Assembly (NCBI RefSeq): GCF_000308855.1
Contig: NZ_BAGM01000131.1
Span: 1 to 64,000, forward strand
DNA length: 64,000 nt
Direction of reading: 5' to 3'
Origin: Nocardia veterana NBRC 100344
GTDB taxonomy: Bacteria; Actinomycetota; Actinomycetes; Mycobacteriales; Mycobacteriaceae
Made by a program: the position numbers and the translations under genes
Shown: piece by piece, positions 42,528 to 51,655 of the stretch
Layout of the letters: the number at the start of each line of letters is the position of its first letter
How positions within the stretch are numbered: the first letter of the stretch is position 1
The notes under the pieces: generated by a model
Told to the model about the DNA's origin: nothing
Databases searched by the model: none
What the model saw: the letters and a program-made list of their open reading frames with translations, nothing else

Positions 42528-43162
42528 CGCTCCAGCTCCGGCTTGGTGGCCGGATCGAACAGGAAGGACACCCGCTCGAACACCGACTGCCGCTTGGTGT
42601 TGTGGAAGCTCGCAATCCGCCACTTCCCGTCGGCTTCCCGGACGAGGGTGTAGGTCTGGGTCTTGGACAACTCCTTCGGGCGGTCGCCGTCGTAGCGATC
42701 ACCGCGGCTGGTGACGATGGCGACGTCGTCACCGTAGAACCGGACGCCGAGGAAGGAATCGGCCAGCTTGCTGCCCTTCAGGAATCCGCTGAACAGGGCG
42801 CGGTGCGCCTCGGTGAGATCGCGGCGGCCGCTGTAGTAGGTGCCCACGAAGGTCGTGTAGGTCGCGTTCTCGGTGAAGGTCGCGCCGTAGGCGTCGGCAT
42901 CGTTGCGATCCCAGGCCGCGGTCATCTCGCCGATGGTGGCGCATACCGCGCGCAGATCCTCGGCGCTGCCACCGTCTGCCCGCACGCTCGTGCATTCGGC
43001 CACTCCGGTGTTGTGCACATCCGAGGTCTGATCCAGCCAGACATATCCGCCGGCGGCGGCGATGCCGAGGCCCAGCACGGTTGCGCCCACCACCTTGGCG
43101 ACGGTGCGGCGACGGTTTTTCGCCGGGGCGGTGGGGGCGGCCGGCTCGGTCTTGGCGGTCAT
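42524..43162 (-). CDS. SgcJ/EcaC-type protein 2, membrane anchored
   Basis: A 212-residue protein. A positively charged N-terminus and hydrophobic segment (RRRTVAKVVGATVLGLGIAAAGGYVWL, in part) anchor it in the membrane, with an extracytoplasmic SnoaL/SgcJ domain containing two cysteines (AECTSVRADGG, RAVCATIGEM). Paralogue of 41354 but exported. First gene of the operon; the MarR-type sites 43193-43224 precede it. Confidence 0.8.
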   Translation of the reverse strand: MTAKTEPAAPTAPAKNRRRTVAKVVGATVLGLGIAAAGGYVWLDQTSDVHNTGVAECTSVRADGGSAEDLRAVCATIGEMTAAWDRNDADAYGATFTENATYTTFVGTYYSGRRDLTEAHRALFSGFLKGSKLADSFLGVRFYGDDVAIVTSRGDRYDGDRPKELSKTQTYTLVREADGKWRIASFHNTKRQSVFERVSFLFDPATKPELER

Positions 43163-43192
43163 GGGAGGTCCCTTTCGTGCTACTCTCTGCGT

Positions 43193-43224
43193 GGAAGATT
43201 TTTCTTCCTAGAAGATTTCTCTTC
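43193..43224. promoter_or_regulatory. Candidate MarR operators
   Basis: GGAAGATTTTTCTTCC (43193-43208) is a perfect palindrome, and GAAGATTTCTCTTC (43211-43224) repeats the arms. A further GGAAGAG half-site follows. They lie between the divergent SgcJ and MarR genes. Confidence 0.8.
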
Positions 43225-43256
43225 GTTGAGGAAGAGATTAGGAGAAAGGTGGGACC

Positions 43257-43736
43257 GTGTCAACTCCCGCTCGTGAAAACGACCCCAGCCAGGTCTTTCG
43301 GCGGTATCTGAGTTCCGTTGTGCTGCATGCGCAAGCGGGCGCGAAGGCGGTCGGGCTCGGTGCCACCGACCTGTACGCGCTGAACATCCTGGAGTTGAGC
43401 GGCGCGATGACCCCGGGCGAACTCGGCGCCCGAACCGGACTGACCACCGGGCCCACCACGCGGCTCATCGACCGCCTCGAAGAGGGTGGCTACGTGCGCC
43501 GGGTGGCGGATCCGAACGACCGGCGCAAGGTGATCGTCGAGCCGGTCGACCGGCCCGCGGGCCTGGACCGCGCCCTGGCTCCGGCTCGCCGCCGAATCGG
43601 CGAGATCGTGCGAAGCTATTCCCCACAACAGCGGGAGCTGCTGTTCGACTACTTCGCCCGTGCGGCCGACGCCTACCAGCGAGCCGCCGAGGAGATCACG
43701 GAACCGGGCGGACCGGCCACCGAACGAGCCGAATAG
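43257..43736 (+). CDS. MarR-family regulator
   Basis: A 159-residue winged-helix MarR protein starting at GTG 43257. Helix-turn-helix is in MTPGELGARTGLTTGPTTRLIDRLEEGG (in part), and the wing in VRRVADPNDRRKVIV. Likely represses the divergent SgcJ/SDR/SgcJ operon and itself through the GAAGA palindromes. The next gene, a RibD-like reductase, starts 25 bases downstream and could be co-transcribed. Confidence 0.88.
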   Translation: MSTPARENDPSQVFRRYLSSVVLHAQAGAKAVGLGATDLYALNILELSGAMTPGELGARTGLTTGPTTRLIDRLEEGGYVRRVADPNDRRKVIVEPVDRPAGLDRALAPARRRIGEIVRSYSPQQRELLFDYFARAADAYQRAAEEITEPGGPATERAE

Positions 43737-43761
43737 CGCCCGGACCGAATGGAGACCGACC

Positions 43762-44436
43762 TTGCCGAACCCCACCCCGCGCGGCGCGGTGCGCGCCGAC
43801 CTGAACATCTCGCTGGACGGTTTCGCGACCACCACCGATCAGACCCCGGACGATCCGATGGGTGCGGACTGGTCCCGTCTGGTCGGCGCTTACACGGCCA
43901 CCCGCACCTTCCGTTCCCGCGTGCTCGGTGACACCAGCGGCGCAGGCACGACCGGTGTCGACGACGCTTATGCCGCAGCGTATTTCGCGGAACTCGGCGC
44001 CGAGATCATGGGTGCGGGGATGTTCGGACTGCACGCGCACCCCGACGATCCCGACTGGCGCGGCTGGTGGGGTGAGGAACCGCCGTTCCACATCCCGGTC
44101 TTCGTGTTGACGCACACCCCGCGGCCGTCGATCGAGATGGCGGGCGGGACCACTTTCCACTTCCTCGATGCCGAACCGGCCGCGGCGCTCGAACGCGCGC
44201 ACGCGGTCGCCGGCGGCAAGGATGTACGGATCGGTGGCGGCGCGACGGTGGTTCGCGACTTCCTGGCGGCGGGACTGATCGATCAGTTGCACGTCGCGAT
44301 CGCGCCGATCCTGCTGGGCCGGGGAATTCGCTTGTGGGACGGGCTGCGCGGGCTGGAATCGGACTACGAGGTGACCGCCGAGACAGCGGAGAGCGGCACC
44401 ACCCACATCACCTTCCGGCGCGATCACACGGGTTGA
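43762..44436 (+). CDS. RibD C-terminal/dihydrofolate reductase-like protein
   Basis: A 224-residue protein with a RibD C-terminal domain (ADLNISLDGFATTTD, ending QLHVAIAPILLGRGIRLWDGL). Start is TTG at 43762, after GGAG at 43751-43754. Proteins of this type bind NADPH and reduce small substrates, but their natural reactions are mostly unknown. It follows the MarR gene and may be part of the same response. Confidence 0.82.
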   Translation: MPNPTPRGAVRADLNISLDGFATTTDQTPDDPMGADWSRLVGAYTATRTFRSRVLGDTSGAGTTGVDDAYAAAYFAELGAEIMGAGMFGLHAHPDDPDWRGWWGEEPPFHIPVFVLTHTPRPSIEMAGGTTFHFLDAEPAAALERAHAVAGGKDVRIGGGATVVRDFLAAGLIDQLHVAIAPILLGRGIRLWDGLRGLESDYEVTAETAESGTTHITFRRDHTG

Positions 44437-44472
44437 TCACCGGCGGCCGGACGGGCGCGAGACCCGCACCGA

Positions 44473-45804
44473 TCACGCCGATTCGGTATCGGGCGCGGCC
44501 GATTCGTGGTGCCGGGCCACCATCGCCACGAGGATGCTCGTCGCCGCGCCCGCGGTGATCGTCGCGGCGGTGATCAGTCCGGGCAGCGTGCGCACGAGTG
44601 TGAGTGTGACGGCGAGCTCGACCGCCAGTCCGAGCCAGATCACGGCCGCCGGCGCGGTCCGGTCCACCGCGATGGCCGACAGCAGCGCACCCTGCAGCAC
44701 CGCGAGCAGTGCGCCGTCGAGGGCGAACAACCACAACCAGCCCTGGATCGGCCCGTAGTCGGCCCCCGCGAACAGCGGAGCCAGCGGCGCGAAGAGGGCC
44801 GCACCCGCGACCGCGACCAGACCCACCACGGCGAGAACGCCCAGTGCGGAACGAACGGCTCGCACCGAATGTTGCGGCTGGGCCATTCGGGGATACAGCA
44901 CCACCCCCACCGCCTGCGGCAGCCAGAAGGCGATCTTGGTGGCGATGGCGCCCAGCGCGTACCGACCGGCGTTCGCCTCGTCCAGGACGATCCGCGCCAC
45001 GATGAGATCGGCGGACGACAGCGCCATCAATCCGGCCTGCACCTGCGCGGCGCGCAGTACGGCGGCCACCCCGGCGGTGGTCGCCACGGCTGCCCGGCGC
45101 GGGGCGGCGAGCACACCCGACTCCGATGTGCCGAGGCCGGCCGAATCGCTCGGTCCGACCGCGAAATCCGGCCCGTCGGGGGTGGGCGGAGTGGGGGTCG
45201 TCGCCTCCGGCGGAACCGACGATCCCACCGCCCCGTGCGTGACCCGACGCGCCGCCACCGCCGCGACCACCAAACCGACTACGGCCGAACCCAATGCGGC
45301 AGCCGCGCCGCCGCCCACCGCCAGAACGACGAGTGCCGGAGCCACGCGAGCGACCCCGGTACCACCGAGAATCATCGCCAGCGCGCGAAAACGCTGATAC
45401 CCCTGCAGAATTCCCTGCTCGCCGGACAGCAGGACCAGAATCGGCGCGGCCGCGAGCGCACCCGCCGCCGCGGCGATATCGGCCTTCAGCACGATCGCGA
45501 CGATCGGGGTCAGCACCGTCGCGGCCACCGCGACGATCACGGCGCAGCGTCGGGCCAGCCCGCGCACCGCGGCCGGAGCCGCACCGCGGACCAACTCCCG
45601 GGCCACCACGTTCTGCAATGCCAGGGCCGGCACCGCCGCGAGCAGCTGCACCGCGAGCAGACTCGCGAACTCGCCGTACCCGGCGGCGCCCAGCCAGCGC
45701 CCGGCCAGCAGTTGCAGCAGGTAGCCCGCGATATTCGCGGTCATCGCACCGGCCGTCACCAGGGTCATATCCGCGACCACGGGCAGACGACGCAGGGCAG
45801 GCAT
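44473..45804 (-). CDS. Polysaccharide flippase-like membrane protein
   Basis: A 443-residue protein with about twelve hydrophobic helices in the MATE/polysaccharide transporter fold (MTLVTAGAMTANIAGYLLQLLAGRWLGAAGYG, in part). A loop of about 45 residues rich in Pro and Thr lies near residue 225. It probably flips a lipid-linked sugar across the membrane, consistent with nearby glycosyltransferase and envelope genes. The substrate cannot be read. Start ATG 45804; the longer frame upstream has no ribosome site. Confidence 0.8.
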   Translation of the reverse strand: MPALRRLPVVADMTLVTAGAMTANIAGYLLQLLAGRWLGAAGYGEFASLLAVQLLAAVPALALQNVVARELVRGAAPAAVRGLARRCAVIVAVAATVLTPIVAIVLKADIAAAAGALAAAPILVLLSGEQGILQGYQRFRALAMILGGTGVARVAPALVVLAVGGGAAAALGSAVVGLVVAAVAARRVTHGAVGSSVPPEATTPTPPTPDGPDFAVGPSDSAGLGTSESGVLAAPRRAAVATTAGVAAVLRAAQVQAGLMALSSADLIVARIVLDEANAGRYALGAIATKIAFWLPQAVGVVLYPRMAQPQHSVRAVRSALGVLAVVGLVAVAGAALFAPLAPLFAGADYGPIQGWLWLFALDGALLAVLQGALLSAIAVDRTAPAAVIWLGLAVELAVTLTLVRTLPGLITAATITAGAATSILVAMVARHHESAAPDTESA

Positions 45805-45886
45805 TCCGCCATGCTCCCATCTGGCCGCCGCCCGGCCCAGCCGAGGTCGGCGGGCGCGTAGCCCCGGGCGCCGGCGACGGCGTGAT

Positions 45887-46390
45887 TCAGCGGGCGTCCG
45901 CCGATTGGCGGCGCACATCGAGCAGGTGGTGGCGGATCTCGTGCACGGTGTGGACCGCCACCCAGCGCAGGTCACGCTCGACGCGTTCGGGGTAGTTGTA
46001 CTCGACTCGCCGATCCCAGTCATCGGCCGTCAGCCGGTCGAGCACGTTGGCCAGCAGCCGGGCGGCGACCGCCAACTCCTCCGCCACCCGCGCCGGCTCC
46101 TGCTCGGCGTAACCGTCGTGCGCGACGCGCTCGTCCCGGCCCATCGTCGTCAGCACCGGACGGTCGACCCGGCGTGCGAGCAGGACCCGCTCCCGCTGCA
46201 CCAGCAGCACGTCCCGGACGTGGCACGCATATTCGAGCGGCGACCACTGTTGCGGGCTGCGGCGACGCGCGGGATCGACACCGGCGGTCAGCGCGGCGGC
46301 GAGGTCGGCCGCACCCCGCCGAATCGCCGCGGCAGCTTCCGGCGCCCGCTCCGGCCGGTAGTCGAATCCGCATTCCGAACACTGGTCCAT
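45887..46390 (-). CDS. DinB-family protein
   Basis: A 167-residue four-helix-bundle protein of the DinB family (SPLEYACHVRDVLLVQRERV, ERDLRWVAVHTVHEIRHHL). Three histidines that normally bind metal are visible (YACHVRD and VHEIRHH). A zinc-ribbon-like CSECGFDY sits at the N-terminus. ATG 46390 follows GGAG; an in-frame ATG at 46414 is less likely. Probably a metal-dependent thiol-linked transferase. Confidence 0.82.
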   Translation of the reverse strand: MDQCSECGFDYRPERAPEAAAAIRRGAADLAAALTAGVDPARRRSPQQWSPLEYACHVRDVLLVQRERVLLARRVDRPVLTTMGRDERVAHDGYAEQEPARVAEELAVAARLLANVLDRLTADDWDRRVEYNYPERVERDLRWVAVHTVHEIRHHLLDVRRQSADAR

Positions 46391-46470
46391 TTCGGCTCCA
46401 CCCGTTGACATCATCTCAGTGAGATCATATCGTTGGTATCATTGCGACGGTATCAACGAGAGGATCGAGA

Positions 46471-46896
46471 ATGTCCGAGGAGACGAACAAGGCGGCGATC
46501 CGCCACTTCCTGCGCGTCGGCGACGCGGATACCCGAGATCTGGCGGCCATCTGGGCCGCCTTCACACCCGACTGCACCTTCCCGACCCTCGCGGCCCGCT
46601 CCGGGCGCAGCACCTTCACCGTCGACGACTACCGGGAGTTCCTGCTCGACTACTTCCGCGCCCTACCGGATGCCACCTTCACCCCGGAGGAACTGATCGC
46701 CGAGGACGAGCGAGTGTGGGCCCGGATCACCATCCGGGGAACCCATTCCGCCGACCTGCGTGGCGTACCCGCGACCCACCGGCGCGTCGAGTACACCCAG
46801 TTGGGGATGTACACCCTTCGCGACGGCAAGATCTGCGCGGCGCGCGCGGTATTCGACGACCTCACGCTGCTGCGGCAGATCGGCGGCCGGATCTGA
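46471..46896 (+). CDS. SnoaL-like nuclear transport factor 2 protein
   Basis: A 141-residue single NTF2/SnoaL domain (IRHFLRVGDADTRDLAAIWAAFTPDCTF, ending LGMYTLRDGKICAARAVFDD, both in part). Members act as ester cyclases, dehydratases or binding proteins. Starts after GAGAGGA; divergent from the DinB gene. The 80-base gap between them holds ATCTCA/TGAGAT arms and the repeat GGTATCA twice. Confidence 0.82.
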   Translation: MSEETNKAAIRHFLRVGDADTRDLAAIWAAFTPDCTFPTLAARSGRSTFTVDDYREFLLDYFRALPDATFTPEELIAEDERVWARITIRGTHSADLRGVPATHRRVEYTQLGMYTLRDGKICAARAVFDDLTLLRQIGGRI

Positions 46897-46951
46897 ACCG
46901 GTCGACCGGCGCGAGTACCGCGGGTTTCGGGCCGACGTAGGGTGGCTCAGC

Positions 46952-49090
46952 GTGACCGGGGCTGGAGAACGTAACCATGGCACCTGTGGGGCGTCGCCGT
47001 CCGCGGCAACCCGTCCACGTCGGTGGGCCGGCGTCGTTCCCGCGCTCTACAGCCTGCTCCTCGCCCTGATCGTGCTGGGACCGCTCCTCGGATCCGGATA
47101 TCTGCTGCTGCGCGACGCGGTCAGCACGCCACGCTCGTATCCGACCGATGCGGCGCTGGGCTTGGGCGATGCGGCGCCGCGGGCGGTACCGCAGGACGGG
47201 CTGCTGGCCGCGCTCTCGGTCGTCGTCGACGGTGGATTCGCCGTGAAACTCATCCTGTTGGCGGCGCTCACCGCGGCGGGCTGGGGCGCGGCCCGCCTGG
47301 TCCGCAACCTGCTGCGGGTGTCACTGGCCCCGCAATTGGTGGCCGCCACAATCGCGATCTGGAATCCGTATGTGGCCGAACGGCTGCTACAGGGGCACTG
47401 GAGCTTGCTGACCGGATATGCCGCACTGCCCTGGGTGATCATCCTCGGCCAGCGAATACGTCTGGGGCACAGTCCTTCCCGAGAGCGAACACTGCGGGCC
47501 GAGGTCGACACAGACAGGCCCGACGCCACCCGCGATGTCGCCACCGACCGATCGGAGGTCTCCGTTGATCGCGCCACCGCTACCGAAACCGGCACGCACG
47601 AGTACTCCGACGCACCTGCCACCGAGGACTTTGCCGAGTCGCCGCCCATCTCAGGTACCCGCAGGACGGCGCCGGAATCGCCGCGTGCGCTTTTCGAGCC
47701 GATACGATGGCCGACGGCGGTCCGCTCCTGGCTGCTCCTCGGCGGTGTTCTCGCCGCGGCAGGACTGACTCCGACCGGGTCATTGCTGGCGGGACTGGTC
47801 ACCGTGCTGGCCGTCGGCCGGCGGCACCTGGCCGGCGCGGTCCTGGTGTGGCTGTTCAGCGCCGCGCCCTGGCTGGTGGCCACGGCCCTGTCCGGTAGCG
47901 GGGCGGAGCCGTCCGATCCGGCCGGGGTCGCGGCGTTCGCCGCGCGAGCCGAGCCGGGACTCGCGACGGTGGGGAGTCTGGCCGGGCTCGGCGGAATCTG
48001 GAACGGCGCGGCGGTACCGGGCTCGCGGACCACGTTGTTCGCGCTGCTGTCGACGCTCGTCCTGGTGGTGATCGTCGGATGCGGTGTGCGCGCGGTAACG
48101 GCGGCCGGTGAACGGTCCACCCGCTATCCACGACGGATGTCGGTGGCGCTCGCCGCAGTCTGCATCGTGCTGCCGGCGCTGGCGGCGACGGGCTGGGGGC
48201 TCTCGATCGGCGAATCCCTCATCGAGAGCGTTCCCGGCGCCGGATTGCTGCGCGACACCCAGAAGTACGTCGCGCTCGCCATGCCCGCCTACGCACTGTG
48301 CGCGGCGGCCGGCTGTCGCGCTCTCGGCTCGGTGAGCATCCGGTTCGCACGCAACCGAAGGGCCGCACCGCCGGCCACCGCGGTCGGCGACGCCGAACCG
48401 ATCGGCCGGGTCGCGCCGAATCCCGCGGGCGCGCAACCACTTGTGGCGACCGCCTTCATCGCGGCGCTGATCCTCACCCTCCCGGATCTCGCCTGGGGAG
48501 TCGGGGGCGCCCTGCGCCCGGTGCACTATCCATCGGGATGGCAGCAGGTGGCCGATCGCGTCGGCGGGCCCGGCGATGTCGCCGTCCTTCCCGCCGGCAT
48601 GTTCCGGGTATTCCCTTACAGCGGAGCGGTTCCCGTCCTCGACCCCGCCCCGCGCATGCTCCGCGCGGACGTGCTGCAGACGGGCGTCCTGCCCGTCCGC
48701 GGCCGAATCGTCGCCGGCGAAGGCGTCCGCGCCCAACGGGTGGAGAGTTCCTTGCTTCGCGGGGCGGACCCGGCCGAACTCGCCCGGCAAGGCGTCGGGT
48801 GGCTCCTGGTCGAGCACCGCACCCCCGGCATCATGGGTAACTCGAAAGACACTGTCGCCCAACTACAACCGGTGTACTCCGACGCGAACCTCACCCTCTA
48901 CCGCATCCCGGGCGCGGGCGACGTCGCGAGGGCATCGGCAACCGATCGCGGAATTTCACTCGCCGCGCACGCGCTGTGGGCGCTGATGCTCGCCGCCGGG
49001 TTCGCGGCGATCTGCTGCCGGTCGGTTCGCCCACCCACACCGGCAGGCAGGTTCCTTCGTCGCCGCGGCGTACCACCCGCCGTGGCCTAG
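46952..49090 (+). CDS. Polytopic membrane protein, Rv0226c-like
   Basis: A 712-residue membrane protein with about ten helices. The order beside a glycosyltransferase and a methyltransferase matches Rv0226c in H37Rv. GT-C-like features are present (NPYVAERLLQGHWSLLTGYAALPWVI, in part) with a long charged, Thr-rich insertion of about 90 residues near 190. The C-terminal part is an extracytoplasmic domain. Start GTG 46952 is weakly supported by AGGGTGG. Likely a sugar transfer or envelope function; not proven. Confidence 0.75.
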   Translation: MTGAGERNHGTCGASPSAATRPRRWAGVVPALYSLLLALIVLGPLLGSGYLLLRDAVSTPRSYPTDAALGLGDAAPRAVPQDGLLAALSVVVDGGFAVKLILLAALTAAGWGAARLVRNLLRVSLAPQLVAATIAIWNPYVAERLLQGHWSLLTGYAALPWVIILGQRIRLGHSPSRERTLRAEVDTDRPDATRDVATDRSEVSVDRATATETGTHEYSDAPATEDFAESPPISGTRRTAPESPRALFEPIRWPTAVRSWLLLGGVLAAAGLTPTGSLLAGLVTVLAVGRRHLAGAVLVWLFSAAPWLVATALSGSGAEPSDPAGVAAFAARAEPGLATVGSLAGLGGIWNGAAVPGSRTTLFALLSTLVLVVIVGCGVRAVTAAGERSTRYPRRMSVALAAVCIVLPALAATGWGLSIGESLIESVPGAGLLRDTQKYVALAMPAYALCAAAGCRALGSVSIRFARNRRAAPPATAVGDAEPIGRVAPNPAGAQPLVATAFIAALILTLPDLAWGVGGALRPVHYPSGWQQVADRVGGPGDVAVLPAGMFRVFPYSGAVPVLDPAPRMLRADVLQTGVLPVRGRIVAGEGVRAQRVESSLLRGADPAELARQGVGWLLVEHRTPGIMGNSKDTVAQLQPVYSDANLTLYRIPGAGDVARASATDRGISLAAHALWALMLAAGFAAICCRSVRPPTPAGRFLRRRGVPPAVA

Positions 49091-49423
49091 CTGTTGCCCG
49101 GCGCATGCTCGACCGGCGCGGCGAAGGTCTCGCGGTACCGGTGGGATTGACGCCGGTGACCGAACGGAATTGCTTGCGGAAGTTGGCCGGATCGCTGAGG
49201 CCCACCGCGGCGGCGACGGCCGCGACCGGGAGATCGGTCGTCTGCAACAGCTCGGCGGCGCGCATCATCCGTTGCTCCTGTACCCAGGCCGCGGGCGTGG
49301 TCCGAGTTGCTTCTCGAATCGACGGTGCACCGTGCGCGGCGAGACCCCGAAACGTTCGGCCAGCGCCCGCAGGCTCGAATCCTCGGCGAGGTGGTCGGTG
49401 CACCGATCCAAGAGCCCACTCAT
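49087..49423 (-). pseudogene. Broken AraC-family regulator
   Basis: The DNA codes an AraC-type helix-turn-helix domain only if two frameshifts are repaired. From ATG 49423 the frame reads LRALAERFGVSPRTVHRRFE and then fails near 49306. The second part is in another frame (WVQEQRMMRAAELLQTTDLP, SDPANFRKQFRSVTGVNPTG), and the end YRETFAAPVEHAPGNS is in a third. Each junction lacks one base. The N-terminal sensor domain is missing. The stop overlaps that of the membrane protein gene on the other strand. Decay or assembly error are both possible. Confidence 0.8.
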
Positions 49424-49516
49424 CGAGCCGCCTGCGCGACGCTGACTTCAACCCGCTCGGGGCATAGCTCGCGGTAACCGCCGGCCGAGGTTGTCGCCGG
49501 CGGTGGTGGCCGTCGG

Positions 49517-50776
49517 CTAGTCGGGCGCTCGCCCGGTGATCAGCCCCGAGACGAATTCGCCTCGGGCGGCGGCGGCCAAGACCGCGCCCACGCCGTAACC
49601 TGTTTGCTCCCAGGAGAATTCCCGGGCACGGGCGCGGGCCTTCTCGCCCATGACGATGCGCGCCTCGTAGTCGGTGAGGAGTTCCCCGGCGGTCGCGGTC
49701 AGCTGCGCCGGATCGTCGACCAGGATTCCGGTCACGCCGTCGACGATGGAATCGGTCAGGCCCCTCGAGCTGCGGTAACCGATGGTGGGGACGCCGTGCT
49801 GAGCGGCCTCGATCACCGCCAGACCCCAGCCCTCCTTGCGGGACGGAAGTACCTGAACCCAAGCGCGGGACAGCAATTCGTGCTTTCGCGGCTCGTCCAC
49901 GTAACCGTGGAAATCGACCGCGTCGGCGATACCCAGTTGGTGGGCATGGTTTTTCAGATTGTCGGCCCACCACCCGTCACCGATCACATCCAGACGCAGG
50001 CCGGGTAGTCGGTCGCGCAGACCGGCGACGACCGCCAGTGCATCCTCGATCTGTTTGTGCGGCACCAACCGCGACAAGACGACGATGCTCGGATGGGGGG
50101 TTCGCATCGGCTCCGCGCCGGTCGGTGCCTGCTCCGGGACCGGTTCGGCGCCGTTGCGCACCACGGCGATGCGGGTGGCGTCGACACCGAGCGAGGCCAG
50201 CTCCTCGGCGGACGGCAGCGAAACGGTCAGATACTGATTGCGCCGATGCATTCGCGGCGACAACCACGATTCGATCCACCAGCCGATCCGGCCGACCACG
50301 CGCCCGGCCACCGGCCACTGCTCGCGATGCCCGTGGTGGACCAGCACCACCGAGGGCGCGCCCGCGACGGTTCGAGCGAAGAACGGGATGCCGTTCTGAG
50401 TGTCGATCACCGCGTCCGGCCGCAGCCCGCGCAGCGGTCCGAGCCCCAGCCGGCCGGCGGCGATCGCGGCCAGCGCGCGTGGGTAGACCGTGAAGCGGCC
50501 GCCGGCGCGGCTGATCTCGATGCCGTCGATCCGCTCCCGTCGCGGTGCGCCGGGATAGTGTGCGGTCCGCAGCGTCACCTTGACCCCACGTGCGGCCAGC
50601 TGCGCCCCGACCCGCTCCAGATACCGCTCGCTGCCGCCGCCCTGCGGATGGCCGGTATCGCGCCAGCACAGCAGCAGCACCTCGCGAACCGGCGCGGCGT
50701 GGGAGACGGCAGCCCGCGTGACCTCGGAGGGCTCGCGGGGGCCGGTTTCGGGCACAACGTTCTCCAGATCGCTCAC
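49517..50776 (-). CDS. Glycosyltransferase family 4 protein, Rv0225-like
   Basis: A 419-residue GT-B glycosyltransferase. The N-terminal half has LLCWRDTGHPQGGGSERYLERVG, where the GGGSE loop is typical of GT4. The C-terminal half has IVVLSRLVPHKQIEDALAV, DVIGDGWW and the E-x7-E-like motif PSRKEGWGLAVIEAAQHGVP. It transfers a sugar from an activated donor in the cytoplasm. Start taken as GTG 50776. Neighbours match Rv0224c-Rv0226c, an envelope cluster. Confidence 0.88.
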   Translation of the reverse strand: MSDLENVVPETGPREPSEVTRAAVSHAAPVREVLLLCWRDTGHPQGGGSERYLERVGAQLAARGVKVTLRTAHYPGAPRRERIDGIEISRAGGRFTVYPRALAAIAAGRLGLGPLRGLRPDAVIDTQNGIPFFARTVAGAPSVVLVHHGHREQWPVAGRVVGRIGWWIESWLSPRMHRRNQYLTVSLPSAEELASLGVDATRIAVVRNGAEPVPEQAPTGAEPMRTPHPSIVVLSRLVPHKQIEDALAVVAGLRDRLPGLRLDVIGDGWWADNLKNHAHQLGIADAVDFHGYVDEPRKHELLSRAWVQVLPSRKEGWGLAVIEAAQHGVPTIGYRSSRGLTDSIVDGVTGILVDDPAQLTATAGELLTDYEARIVMGEKARARAREFSWEQTGYGVGAVLAAAARGEFVSGLITGRAPD

Positions 50777-50854
50777 ATCGGACGACAGTGGGCTCCACCA
50801 TAGCGGCCGGGCGCGCCTCGGGGTCGCTACGGTGCTGCGTACACTGGCTCGGCC

Positions 50855-51655
50855 ATGCTTCGATCCGACGGAACCGGACCGCGTCCCCGCTTCGCGCGCC
50901 GGGCCACCCTGCGCCGTTCCCTGCGCCTGCTCGGCAGTTTCCGCTTCGAGCAGACCGACCCCGCGCGGTTCTACGGCGGGATCGCCGCCGACACCGCCGA
51001 TCTGATCGCGGATTTCTATCGCGACCTGACCGGACGCGACCTGACCGGCACGATCGTCGTCGATGTCGGGGGCGGCCCAGGGTACTTCGCCGACGAATTC
51101 GCGGCCGCGGGCGCCCGATATGTGCCGATCGAACCGGACCCCGCCGAAATGCACGCGGCCGGTCTCACCGTGGCCGGCGCGGTCCGCGGGTCCGGCATGG
51201 CCCTGCCCATCCGCGACGACGCCGTCGACATCTGCCTGTCGTCCAATGTCGCCGAACATGTGCCGGACCCATGGCTGATGGCCGACGAGATGCTCCGAAT
51301 AACCAAACCGGGCGGTCTGATGGTGCTGTCCTACACGGTCTGGCTGGGCCCGTTCGGCGGTCACGAGACCGGCCCGTGGCATTACCTCGGTGGCGAGTTC
51401 GCGGCGCGGCGCTACACCCGCCGCACCGGGCGCGCCCCGAAGAACCGCTTCGGCACCTCCCTGTTCGCGGTCGGCGCCGCCGACGGCCTGCGCTGGGCCC
51501 GCGCGGCCGAGGAGCGAGCGCATATCCTGGCCACCTTCCCGCGCTACCACCCGCGATGGGCCTGGTGGTTGACGCGCGTTCCGGGCGTGCGGGAACTGCT
51601 GGTGAGCAACCTGGTCGTGGTCGCGGCAAAACGCCCGCTCACGCAAAAGCTCTGA
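50855..51655 (+). CDS. SAM-dependent methyltransferase, Rv0224c-like
   Basis: A 266-residue class I methyltransferase with motif I VVDVGGGPGYFADEF, motif II VPIEPDP, and a late motif ALPIRDDAVDICLSSNVAEHV. Probably modifies a sugar or lipid in the envelope pathway, as suggested by its glycosyltransferase neighbour. The start ATG 50855 is divergent from the glycosyltransferase. Confidence 0.88.
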   Translation: MLRSDGTGPRPRFARRATLRRSLRLLGSFRFEQTDPARFYGGIAADTADLIADFYRDLTGRDLTGTIVVDVGGGPGYFADEFAAAGARYVPIEPDPAEMHAAGLTVAGAVRGSGMALPIRDDAVDICLSSNVAEHVPDPWLMADEMLRITKPGGLMVLSYTVWLGPFGGHETGPWHYLGGEFAARRYTRRTGRAPKNRFGTSLFAVGAADGLRWARAAEERAHILATFPRYHPRWAWWLTRVPGVRELLVSNLVVVAAKRPLTQKL

